Virus record (IMG/VR): IMGVR_UViG_3300046009_010676
Location: 1 to 48,556 of that record
DNA length: 48,556 bases
DNA from: a virus
Direction: 5' to 3' (one strand)
Positions 13,489-19,102 of this stretch are shown here, one piece after another. How positions within the stretch are numbered: the first letter of the stretch is position 1; every line of letters begins with the position of its first letter. Position numbers and translations under genes: made by a program. Under the pieces are notes generated by a model. It searched no databases and was not told the origin of the DNA. It saw nothing but the letters and a program-made list of their open reading frames with translations.

Positions 13489-14443
13489 TTACTGCCTTTG
13501 ATAGATTAAATAGATAGACACTCTGACCTGCAGAATTTTGTACTGGATCAGAAGATGACTTCATCAATGCAATAAGTTGAGTAGATGTCAAAGTCGGCTT
13601 TACTGACTTTAAGTAAACATATTTTGCAGCGACAACTTGAACTGCAACTGATGTTCCATAAGAGTAACCAGCAACATTTCCAGGATATATAGTCGGCTGG
13701 TGGATTTCTCCCCATAGATCTACTAGATTCTTATCGTAGTTACTTACCAAAGAAATCTGTGGCTTATCTAGGTTGATTGTTTCAACACCGCCTACTGCAA
13801 TTGAGGCGCTAATGCATGCTGGCCACTCAATTTTGCCAAGCATCTGAGCATTTCCAGCACTGTTTCCAGAAGGGAAAAATGTTGGAATTCCAGAATCACT
13901 TAGACTAGAGATAACTGAATCTAAAGCAGTTGGTGAACAGTATGCAGATGCAGCACTCTTTTTAATAACTGGAGCACTTGCACCATTTGATGATGCAACG
14001 GCTACAATATTGTACTTATTCTTGTTGTTATTAACCCAGGTAAGTGCCTTAACAAGTGTGTTAAGTCCGTATGTCTGTGGCTTTCCAGCCTTAGTGTTAC
14101 CAACAATTCTTACAAAAACAATGTTTAAGTTTGGATTGCTTGCAATTGCTGCAGAAACCATTTGAGTTCCATGGTTAAAATCAGAATTAGATAAAATATT
14201 TGCAGGAAGAACGGAAGCTCCGTTGCCTTCCATAAATGTTTTACCATTTGGACATGAAGGCCAATCTAAAATACAAACTTCTGCAACAATTCTTGACTTG
14301 ATTGAAGGAATTGAAGTATCCAAGGCTGTATCCAAAATAGCGATAGTTGGAACAGATGTTTTTGTCTTTAGGTTTGCCTGAGCTGGCATAGTTGTAATAG
14401 CGATTAGTGTGGCAGCAAGTGCCATAGTTATTAGTTTTTTCAT
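13481..14443 (-). CDS. Secreted subtilisin-like serine protease (S8)
   Basis: 320 residues from ATG at 14443. Signal peptide MKKLITMALAATLIAITTMP ending AQA (about residue 23). Catalytic triad blocks: TIAILDTALD (Asp at about 38), DFNHGTQMVSAAI (His, in HGT) and YSYGTSVAVQVVAA (Ser, in GTS), plus FFPSGNSAGN with the oxyanion Asn. All key residues are present, so it should be active after export. There is no obvious prodomain. A longer in-frame start at 14479 is rejected because the promoter -10 lies between it and 14443. A phage-encoded secreted subtilase is unusual; it may act on host surface proteins. Confidence 0.88.
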   Translation of the reverse strand: MKKLITMALAATLIAITTMPAQANLKTKTSVPTIAILDTALDTSIPSIKSRIVAEVCILDWPSCPNGKTFMEGNGASVLPANILSNSDFNHGTQMVSAAIASNPNLNIVFVRIVGNTKAGKPQTYGLNTLVKALTWVNNNKNKYNIVAVASSNGASAPVIKKSAASAYCSPTALDSVISSLSDSGIPTFFPSGNSAGNAQMLGKIEWPACISASIAVGGVETINLDKPQISLVSNYDKNLVDLWGEIHQPTIYPGNVAGYSYGTSVAVQVVAAKYVYLKSVKPTLTSTQLIALMKSSSDPVQNSAGQSVYLFNLSKAVNG

Positions 14444-14450
14444 AAAGCCT

Positions 14451-14479
14451 ATTCTACTAAATACGACAGAAGTTGTCAA
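14451..14479 (-). promoter_or_regulatory. Promoter of the subtilase gene, leaderless type
   Basis: TTGACA (14474-14479), 17-nt spacer, TAGAAT (14451-14456) on the minus strand; the ATG at 14443 follows after 7 nt. Fixes the start of the protease gene. Confidence 0.8.
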
Positions 14480-14483
14480 TGGG

Positions 14484-14663
14484 TTACGAGTTAGGGTTAG
14501 GACTCTTTCTTGGGTACCATTTACCAGAGTCTATGTTTTTTGCTTCGGCTGCTTGGATCTGAGTGTTAATTACATTGCTCATGATCTCGTGCATTATATC
14601 TAATTCAATTCTAAGCTTATAAAGCTCAAGCTCTAGCAAATCAATTCTTCTTTGTGATCTCAT
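14484..14663 (-). CDS. 59-residue coiled-coil protein
   Basis: Reads MRSQRRIDLLELELYKLRIE with a leucine-heptad helix to about residue 40, then a Lys/Pro-rich tail ending SPNPNS. Coupled to the upstream gene by ATGA at 14660-14663. Its 3' end flanks the subtilase promoter. Unknown function. Confidence 0.6.
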   Translation of the reverse strand: MRSQRRIDLLELELYKLRIELDIMHEIMSNVINTQIQAAEAKNIDSGKWYPRKSPNPNS

Positions 14664-14872
14664 TCTTCTTCTTCTCTATCCAGTGGCGTTGGTGCAGTTG
14701 CCAGTGTGCCACAATTAGCACACTCCATGTCTAAGAAATAAGTTGCAATTTCGCAACTATCAAAAATAACTTTAAGGTTCCATATTTCGCAACCACAAGG
14801 ACACACATGTGTTGGGACACCTCTTATGTCCATTGATTTTGAATAGTCTGGCCTTAAGTCGTTTATGTCCAT
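14660..14872 (-). CDS. Small Zn-ribbon protein
   Basis: 70 residues if it starts at the ATG at 14872 (MDINDLRPDYSKSMD); a GTG start at 14887 would add MYNYL and overlap the upstream stop (TAGTG). HVCPCGCEIWNL and MECANCGTLA give C-x-C-x-C...C-x-x-C, a compact zinc ribbon, followed by an acidic tail. The -10 box ends 6 nt before 14872, favouring that start. Unknown function. Confidence 0.65.
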   Translation of the reverse strand: MDINDLRPDYSKSMDIRGVPTHVCPCGCEIWNLKVIFDSCEIATYFLDMECANCGTLATAPTPLDREEEE

Positions 14873-14878
14873 TAAGTA

Positions 14879-14907
14879 ATTATACACTAAACTTGAATGT
14901 ATGTATA
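14879..14907 (-). promoter_or_regulatory. Promoter, leaderless type
   Basis: TATACA (14902-14907), 17-nt spacer, TATAAT (14879-14884), then 6 nt to the ATG at 14872. It lies inside the 3' end of the Ntn-hydrolase gene. Confidence 0.6.
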
Positions 14908-15444
14908 GGGGGCAGCTACGCTCATATTAAACTCAGTTGCTGCTTCTAATGCAGCCTTTAGTCTAAGTCTAGGGTTTCTTTGCTTCTTTGTTGCATGCAA
15001 GGCTCCAAGCGCTATCATTCCACCACTGCCTTCCGCCATATAATTCACAACATTCTCTCCAACATGAAAGTCTTCATCTATGGTAAAGAGTCTTCCGCAA
15101 ACCCCAACTATAAAAATACCGCCAGTGTCTTCTTCAGAAGAAGATCCAATACTTCCGTATCCACCATCTTTAAATGCAACTTTAACAGAATCAATAAACT
15201 TAGTTCTCATAAACTTATCTAATCCAGAATTAGTTTTTGTAGGAGTATATTTTGGTGGAGTCCATGAGTATTGAAGAATCTGACCCATTCTAAAAGAATC
15301 AGTAAATGCAATGCCATACTGCCCAACTTTAAAAACTTTAGGCTCTTTTCTTGACAGGATCCAGCCAGTTTTCTCATCTGATGCGGCATGATCGGAACCC
15401 ATGTATACGGTTCCGTTTTGGGCAATAGCAACAATACAAGTCAT
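14887..15444 (-). CDS. Proteasome beta / HslV-like Ntn hydrolase
   Basis: 185 residues. MTCIVAIAQNGTVYMGSDHA matches the start of HslV and proteasome beta subunits ('T-T-I-V-x-h...G-x-V-h-h-G-x-D'); removal of Met would expose the catalytic Thr. Later GIFIVGVCGRLFTIDEDFHV, AEGSGGMIALGALHATK correspond to the strand and 'GSG...AlGal.a' motif preceding helix H3. The usual Lys33 region reads RKEPKVFKVGQYGIAF, as in proteasome 'KI..I....g'. Could be a peptidase for virion or host-protein processing, or a self-compartmentalised protease like Anbu; no ATPase partner is in this window. Own promoter 6 nt upstream. Confidence 0.8.
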   Translation of the reverse strand: MTCIVAIAQNGTVYMGSDHAASDEKTGWILSRKEPKVFKVGQYGIAFTDSFRMGQILQYSWTPPKYTPTKTNSGLDKFMRTKFIDSVKVAFKDGGYGSIGSSSEEDTGGIFIVGVCGRLFTIDEDFHVGENVVNYMAEGSGGMIALGALHATKKQRNPRLRLKAALEAATEFNMSVAAPYTYIQV

Positions 15445-15450
15445 ACCTTT

Positions 15451-15479
15451 ATTGTACTATTTTAATTATTCTGTGTCCA
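15451..15479 (-). promoter_or_regulatory. Promoter, leaderless type
   Basis: TGGACA (15474-15479), 17-nt spacer, TACAAT (15451-15456), 6 nt to the ATG at 15444. The same 6 nt contain AAAGG, so a short-leader reading is also possible. Confidence 0.65.
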
Positions 15480-15780
15480 TCATCTCATGATATTCTAGGT
15501 GATTTAATTGATTAATTACACTATCTAATTCAGACTTCATTTCAATTAAATCCTGGATGGCTTTATAATATTTGTCTTTCCACTCAGTTAATTCTTTCTC
15601 TAATTGATATAATTCAATCTTAAGATCTTTCATATCTAATCTGAGCTGGTCTTTTTCTTTTTCTTCCCGCCTATTTTTTTCTTTTTTGGCGTCTCTAATA
15701 CCAGCAACGATGGCGGTACCAAAACCACTTAAGCTTGCTGCTAATATTGAAACCACTATGGTGATATATGATATTTCCAT
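15466..15780 (-). CDS. Membrane-anchored coiled-coil protein
   Basis: 104 residues. An N-terminal helix (YITIVVSILAASLSGFGTAI) crosses the membrane, followed from residue 28 by a long charged coiled coil (DAKKEKNRREEKEKDQLRLD ... LDSVINQLNHLEYHEMMDTE). This resembles phage i-spanin or Rz-like architecture, but actinophages rarely need spanins, so a scaffold or lysis-timing role is only a guess. A TATAAT lies 10 nt before the ATG (15791-15796). Confidence 0.65.
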   Translation of the reverse strand: MEISYITIVVSILAASLSGFGTAIVAGIRDAKKEKNRREEKEKDQLRLDMKDLKIELYQLEKELTEWKDKYYKAIQDLIEMKSELDSVINQLNHLEYHEMMDTE

Positions 15781-15809
15781 TATATATCATATTATACCTT
15801 ATAATTAAT

Positions 15810-16049
15810 CTAAATTAATAGCTCAGATGCTGTTATTTCAGAACCAATATACTTTCTTTTCTGGATAAAATCTTTAACATGCTCATGACCATTTTGTCTA
15901 CCAGCAATTAAAACCACCCACCTTGGCTCAAGCTTTTCATCTATGCATGTCTGACACAAGAATAGGTTGATTGGAAGAAGTGATGACTTCTTTAGGTTAA
16001 GCTTATTCTTTGTTTTATTACATGAATAGCAAAGTATTTTCTCGTTCAA
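15810..16049 (-). CDS. Small Zn-ribbon protein
   Basis: 79 residues. ILCYSCNKTKNKLNLKKSSL and LFLCQTCIDEKLEPRWVVLI give two CxxC pairs separated by about 22 residues, a typical zinc ribbon; the tail contains VLIAGRQNGHEHVKDFIQKR. TTG start overlapping the upstream TGA. Similar proteins are frequent in actinophages; role unknown. Confidence 0.65.
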   Translation of the reverse strand: MNEKILCYSCNKTKNKLNLKKSSLLPINLFLCQTCIDEKLEPRWVVLIAGRQNGHEHVKDFIQKRKYIGSEITASELLI

Positions 16050-16354
16050 TTTGTTGGCTTCCCTTCAAGTTCTACTCGAACACCATAAGACTCAAGTAGT
16101 TTTTTAACCTTAGTAACATAATCAATAACTTTTTCTTTTTCTTCACCATCAAACTGTATGAAGTTATCTTCATACAATCTTAATGCTAAAAAATCTGGAT
16201 ACTTTACTATATCCATTAGCAAAAATAGTGGTTTCTTTATTTCCCAAACTTTTCTTTTCATTTCTTCTGTGTAAAAAACTGGCTTGTTTGGCTCACCAGT
16301 CCATTGATTTATTCCATATTTAAAGTGTTTGTCATCGTAGACATTAGACACCAT
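16046..16354 (-). CDS. Hypothetical protein
   Basis: 102 residues with mixed alpha/beta pattern (EEMKRKVWEIKKPLFLLMDI, DFLALRLYEDNFIQFDGEEK, KVKKLLESYGVRVELEG). No Cys, no signal sequence. Overlaps WhiB by 11 nt and the next gene by 4 nt, so it is tightly embedded in this operon. No family recognised. Confidence 0.65.
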   Translation of the reverse strand: MVSNVYDDKHFKYGINQWTGEPNKPVFYTEEMKRKVWEIKKPLFLLMDIVKYPDFLALRLYEDNFIQFDGEEKEKVIDYVTKVKKLLESYGVRVELEGKPTN

Positions 16355-16655
16355 GCTTAGACCTCAACTGTTTCCATACCTCTTTTGTTTTATGAGCATT
16401 CTTCATCTTATCTATCAGGCCAGAGGACAAGAATACGCCACCCCATACACCATATTCATCTTGCTCCGTGCCAGACTGATAGCACATTTTTATGACTGGG
16501 CACGAGAGACAGCATTGATCTATTGCGTTGGCCATCTGAACATCTGACTCGTACTTGTCAAAAAATAGGTTGGTGTCCATTCCATTGCATGCTGCTAAGT
16601 CCCACCATCTTATAGAATCTTGGTCTGAATTTATTTTATTTAAAATATCTGACAT
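16344..16655 (-). CDS. WhiB-family Fe-S transcriptional regulator
   Basis: 103 residues. Cys23 (LAACNGMDTNLFF) with Cys49, Cys52 and Cys58 (CLSCPVIKMC) form the four-Cys 4Fe-4S site, and GVWGGV at 69-74 is the WhiB turn that contacts the sigma factor, followed by a basic C-terminus (HKTKEVWKQLRSKHG) that binds DNA. WhiB proteins are restricted to Actinobacteria and their phages, so this gives strong evidence for the host phylum. Known phage WhiBs repress host WhiB functions; here it may also sense redox state. Confidence 0.93.
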   Translation of the reverse strand: MSDILNKINSDQDSIRWWDLAACNGMDTNLFFDKYESDVQMANAIDQCCLSCPVIKMCYQSGTEQDEYGVWGGVFLSSGLIDKMKNAHKTKEVWKQLRSKHGV

Positions 16656-16857
16656 GTTTTAGCGGAATTGACCATATACCCTTTGAATTAACTGGAAACT
16701 CGTTTGCGATTCCCCAGGAGTTATTTCTATAAACGCCCTTGAGATTAAAATATCCGCTACTATTTTTTTCCCACGCTATTAAATTGTAATTGTTCCAATA
16801 AAAATTATTAGATCTTTTTATTAAAACATCTACTCCACGCTCTGTTAAATTTAACAT
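16636..16857 (-). CDS. Hypothetical protein
   Basis: 73 residues, rich in Trp, Tyr and Asn (RSNNFYWNNYNLIAWEKNSS, YFNLKGVYRNNSWGIA), predicted small beta sheet. Its stop overlaps the WhiB start region. It has its own promoter at 16881-16910 with a 23-nt gap holding AAGG. No family recognised. Confidence 0.6.
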   Translation of the reverse strand: MLNLTERGVDVLIKRSNNFYWNNYNLIAWEKNSSGYFNLKGVYRNNSWGIANEFPVNSKGIWSIPLKHVRYFK

Positions 16858-16880
16858 ACTTAAGTTGCCTTATCCATACA

Positions 16881-16910
16881 ATTATACATTACCAAAGTGG
16901 TGAAAGTCAA
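16881..16910 (-). promoter_or_regulatory. Promoter of the WhiB-containing operon
   Basis: TTGACT (16905-16910), 18-nt spacer, TATAAT (16881-16886), with about 16 nt of leader including AAGG before the ATG at 16857. Unlike the leaderless promoters nearby, it has a normal leader. Confidence 0.7.
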
Positions 16911-17542
16911 CCATTTGGTGGCAAAATCATTTGCCAATGATGAGTTATTAACATTTTTCTTCCCTTTAAAACTTTTAGGGATTGATGAGAATATGGGGTG
17001 GAAGATGGATACATTATTATGCTTCCAGCCTGTGGCTTTATCTTTATATCTAAATCATTAAAGTAAAGCTCTCCGCCCTCATAGTCATCATTTAAATAAA
17101 CAACGATAGTATATGCTAAATAATAATTGTCTTCGTTAAGATCAACATGGGATCCCATGAAAGATCCCTCATCATACTTATTTATACCCATCATTGTTCT
17201 TGGGTCTGTAAGAAGTGAAACTGCATAATACAAGGCTTCTCTGTCTATATTAAAAATATTGGCATACTCAATAGCACATTCAGACATTTTGTTTGTTAAA
17301 CAGTTTATGGCAAATGCAGCTTTGGCTCTGTCTTTATCAGAATTTATTTCTACTATTTTATCTCTACGGACATCTTTAATGTCACCGTATCTTGTTGAAG
17401 AGCCGTGGCCATTCCATGGCCTCCAGTCACTAACCGCATCATTAGAAAGTGATTCTATCGCATCTATTATTTCCTGATAGTTTTCTATAATGCCTTTAAA
17501 ATAAACAATATTTTCTTCTGGTCTTTCTATAACTAAAGACAA
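16907..17542 (-). CDS. Fe(II)/2-oxoglutarate oxygenase
   Basis: 211 residues. Iron and co-substrate blocks in order: MGSHVDLNEDNYYLAYTIVV (H-x-D), YLNDDYEGGELYFND, KPQAGSIIMYPSSTPYSHQS (distal His) and GRKMLITHHWQ (R/K). Clear P4H/PKHD fold of usual size. TTG start, 2 nt after the 48-residue gene. Separate from the 0-8 kb oxygenase cluster and next to the endolysin, so it may be transcribed with the lysis genes. Confidence 0.85.
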   Translation of the reverse strand: MSLVIERPEENIVYFKGIIENYQEIIDAIESLSNDAVSDWRPWNGHGSSTRYGDIKDVRRDKIVEINSDKDRAKAAFAINCLTNKMSECAIEYANIFNIDREALYYAVSLLTDPRTMMGINKYDEGSFMGSHVDLNEDNYYLAYTIVVYLNDDYEGGELYFNDLDIKIKPQAGSIIMYPSSTPYSHQSLKVLKGRKMLITHHWQMILPPNG

Positions 17543-17544
17543 AA

Positions 17545-17691
17545 CTATCTCTTCTCTTTTACGCTCACAATTTTTACTGATTGAACTTCTTCATCAGTAC
17601 CGAATATCTCATTGACATAATCTCTAGCATCATCCTCATTGAAAGCTTCAATGACTGCTGTTATTTCTATTTTAATAGAGTATTTATTCAT
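17545..17691 (-). CDS. Hypothetical 48-residue protein
   Basis: Reads MNKYSIKIEITAVIEAFNED then DARDYVNEIFGTDEEVQSVK and IVSVKEKR: a beta-alpha-beta pattern with an acidic helix, common in small phage proteins ('YkitvelevEAfdeedA'). Its ATG overlaps the endolysin stop (TAAATG). Function unknown. Confidence 0.65.
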   Translation of the reverse strand: MNKYSIKIEITAVIEAFNEDDARDYVNEIFGTDEEVQSVKIVSVKEKR

Positions 17692-18272
17692 TTACCACAG
17701 GTAGGGCACTTCTTAGATTTAGATGCCGCCGCTTTTTTTGCTGGGGCTGCTTCCTTTGCTGGTGCTGCGGAAGAACCAAACTTTGGTCTTCCAAACCCTA
17801 CAATTGAAATTAAAACTCCAGCTTTATTCTTCTTGTATGCACGAAGTTGCTTACACACTTCTCCGCCATTTCTTTGGCTTCCAGACTTCTTTGAAGAAGT
17901 ATTGCCTTCTATGCACCAAACTGTTCCGTCTTCATTATCTTTAACAACAATACCTACGTGAGAAATTCTATCGACACCATCTGATGGGAAATCAAAATAG
18001 GCTATATCTCCTGGTTCTGGATCTGCAACATCTACATCAATCCAAGATCCTGCTTTTTTAAATGCTGCCGCACCGCCTGGTGTATAAACAGTATTAGGAA
18101 TCTTTACGCCAGATTCTGACCCGCACCAATTTACGAAACTTCCGCACCATGGTTGAAAGTTTGCTTTCATGAAAGCACCGTACTTAGTTTCGTTATCTTT
18201 TGGACCCTCAATAGTACCAATCTCTGCTGTAGCAACTTCAATTAAACGAGCTGCTGTACCTTGTTCTGCCAT
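17688..18272 (-). CDS. Endolysin, CHAP/NlpC-P60-type peptidase or amidase
   Basis: 194 residues. Residues 5-140 form a CHAP-like domain: EIGTIEGPKDNETKYGAF, QPWCGSFVNWC (catalytic Cys), PEPGDIAYFDFPSDG, RISHVGIVVKDNEDG (catalytic His) and WCIEGNTS (Asn). An Ala/Lys/Pro linker (PAKEAAPAKKAAASKSKK) leads to CPTCGK, a terminal CxxC. It cleaves peptidoglycan at lysis. Coupled by TAATG to the upstream two-TM protein, which may be its holin. The PAKKA-like linker resembles the repeat at 10.5 kb. Confidence 0.88.
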   Translation of the reverse strand: MAEQGTAARLIEVATAEIGTIEGPKDNETKYGAFMKANFQPWCGSFVNWCGSESGVKIPNTVYTPGGAAAFKKAGSWIDVDVADPEPGDIAYFDFPSDGVDRISHVGIVVKDNEDGTVWCIEGNTSSKKSGSQRNGGEVCKQLRAYKKNKAGVLISIVGFGRPKFGSSAAPAKEAAPAKKAAASKSKKCPTCGK

Positions 18273-18682
18273 TAGTCTTTATCCCAATCTAGATCAACTG
18301 GTTGCTCTTCTGGCATTGCGCCATCTGGCTTTGCTGCCAAGCGAGCTGCTGTTGCATCAATTTCTGCTTCTAATTTTTTATCTGCTTGTGTATTCTTTGC
18401 ATCTACCTCTTTGTTTGCTATCTGTGCTGCCATAATATCTTTAGCGCCTGAGTTACCAATCAAAATTCCAGCAAGCGTTCCTGTAATAAATGTTGCAATG
18501 CTACCTAAAACATTAAAGAACATTTTGTCATTTTCTGATTGAGCTCCAATAGGCTGTGTTACGAACAACAATCCATATATGATTCCAAGCGCTGTCATAA
18601 ATAGAATGCTTCCAAGTGTTATTCCTAGAATAAACTTTAAACGAGCATCTAGATCTGCAGGCGTTAGCTTTTGTTTAGCCAT
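18272..18682 (-). CDS. Two-TM protein, candidate holin
   Basis: 136 residues with helices at about 17-40 (FILGITLGSILFMTALGIIY) and 58-78 (FFNVLGSIATFITGTLAGIL), then a charged Ala-rich coiled tail. A short two-TM protein with a charged C-terminus directly upstream of the endolysin is the classic holin arrangement. The alternative holin is the 64-residue gene at 18908. Confidence 0.6.
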   Translation of the reverse strand: MAKQKLTPADLDARLKFILGITLGSILFMTALGIIYGLLFVTQPIGAQSENDKMFFNVLGSIATFITGTLAGILIGNSGAKDIMAAQIANKEVDAKNTQADKKLEAEIDATAARLAAKPDGAMPEEQPVDLDWDKD

Positions 18683-18890
18683 TTGTTATTTCCTGTTCTG
18701 GTGTGGTAGGTGTAATTTCTATTACATCTTTTGTACAAGTTTGTGAAGCTTCACATTCTGGAGGATTACATTCTGCAATTTCCCAATTTTTAGGATCTTG
18801 GCATGGGTAGCGATATCTGTTTAAAGAATCACATCCAGTTAATGATACCATTAGTAGGCCAGCCAAAGCAATAGAAACTATTTTCCTCAT
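18675..18890 (-). CDS. Small lipoprotein
   Basis: 71 residues from ATG at 18890: MRKIVSIALAGLLMVSLTGC is a signal peptide with lipobox L-T-G-C (Cys20), followed by a Cys-rich mature part (YPCQDPKNWEIAECNPPECE, CTKD) and a Thr/Pro tail. A longer in-frame start at 19070 is rejected since it would bury the signal peptide. A TATAAT ends 6 nt before 18890. Phage lipoproteins in this position often block superinfection; inferred. Confidence 0.8.
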   Translation of the reverse strand: MRKIVSIALAGLLMVSLTGCDSLNRYRYPCQDPKNWEIAECNPPECEASQTCTKDVIEITPTTPEQEITNG

Positions 18891-18896
18891 AGTATA

Positions 18897-18902
18897 ATTA
18901 TA
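18897..18902 (-). promoter_or_regulatory. Putative -10 box, leaderless type
   Basis: TATAAT on the minus strand ending 6 nt before the lipoprotein ATG. No convincing -35, and the TGTG before it is not a proper extended motif. Included because the spacing matches the recurring pattern. Confidence 0.45.
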
Positions 18903-18907
18903 CACTA

Positions 18908-19102
18908 TTAGTCCTCTTTTCGTAGTGGTATGGTTAGAAGCCATATTGCTGTGGCAATCAAAGTGGCGACTCCGACCACTTGCTGGGCTGATCCAGTAAG
19001 GGTTAGCCAAGCAATAAAGAATCCTAATAGGGTGAATATTTGGGCTATACTTTCCTTGATTACTTCCCATATATATTTAAATAGGGCCTTGATTATTTTC
19101 AT
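18908..19102 (-). CDS. Two-TM small protein, candidate holin
   Basis: 64 residues with two hydrophobic helices (IAQIFTLLGFFIAWLTLTGS and VVGVATLIATAIWLLTIPL), amphipathic basic N-terminus and charged end RKED. Strong GGAGG Shine-Dalgarno 5 nt before the ATG, among the best in the window, suggesting high expression. The length and topology fit actinophage holins; the larger protein at 18272 is the alternative. Confidence 0.65.
   Translation of the reverse strand: MKIIKALFKYIWEVIKESIAQIFTLLGFFIAWLTLTGSAQQVVGVATLIATAIWLLTIPLRKED

Noticed and set aside
13481-14479. 332-residue version of the subtilase
   Set aside because: The TTGACA and TAGAAT boxes lie inside the extra 12 codons, and the signal peptide starts at the inner ATG.
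18675-19070. 131-residue version of the lipoprotein
   Set aside because: It would place 60 unrelated residues before a perfect lipobox signal peptide; a -10 box lies just upstream of the inner ATG at 18890.
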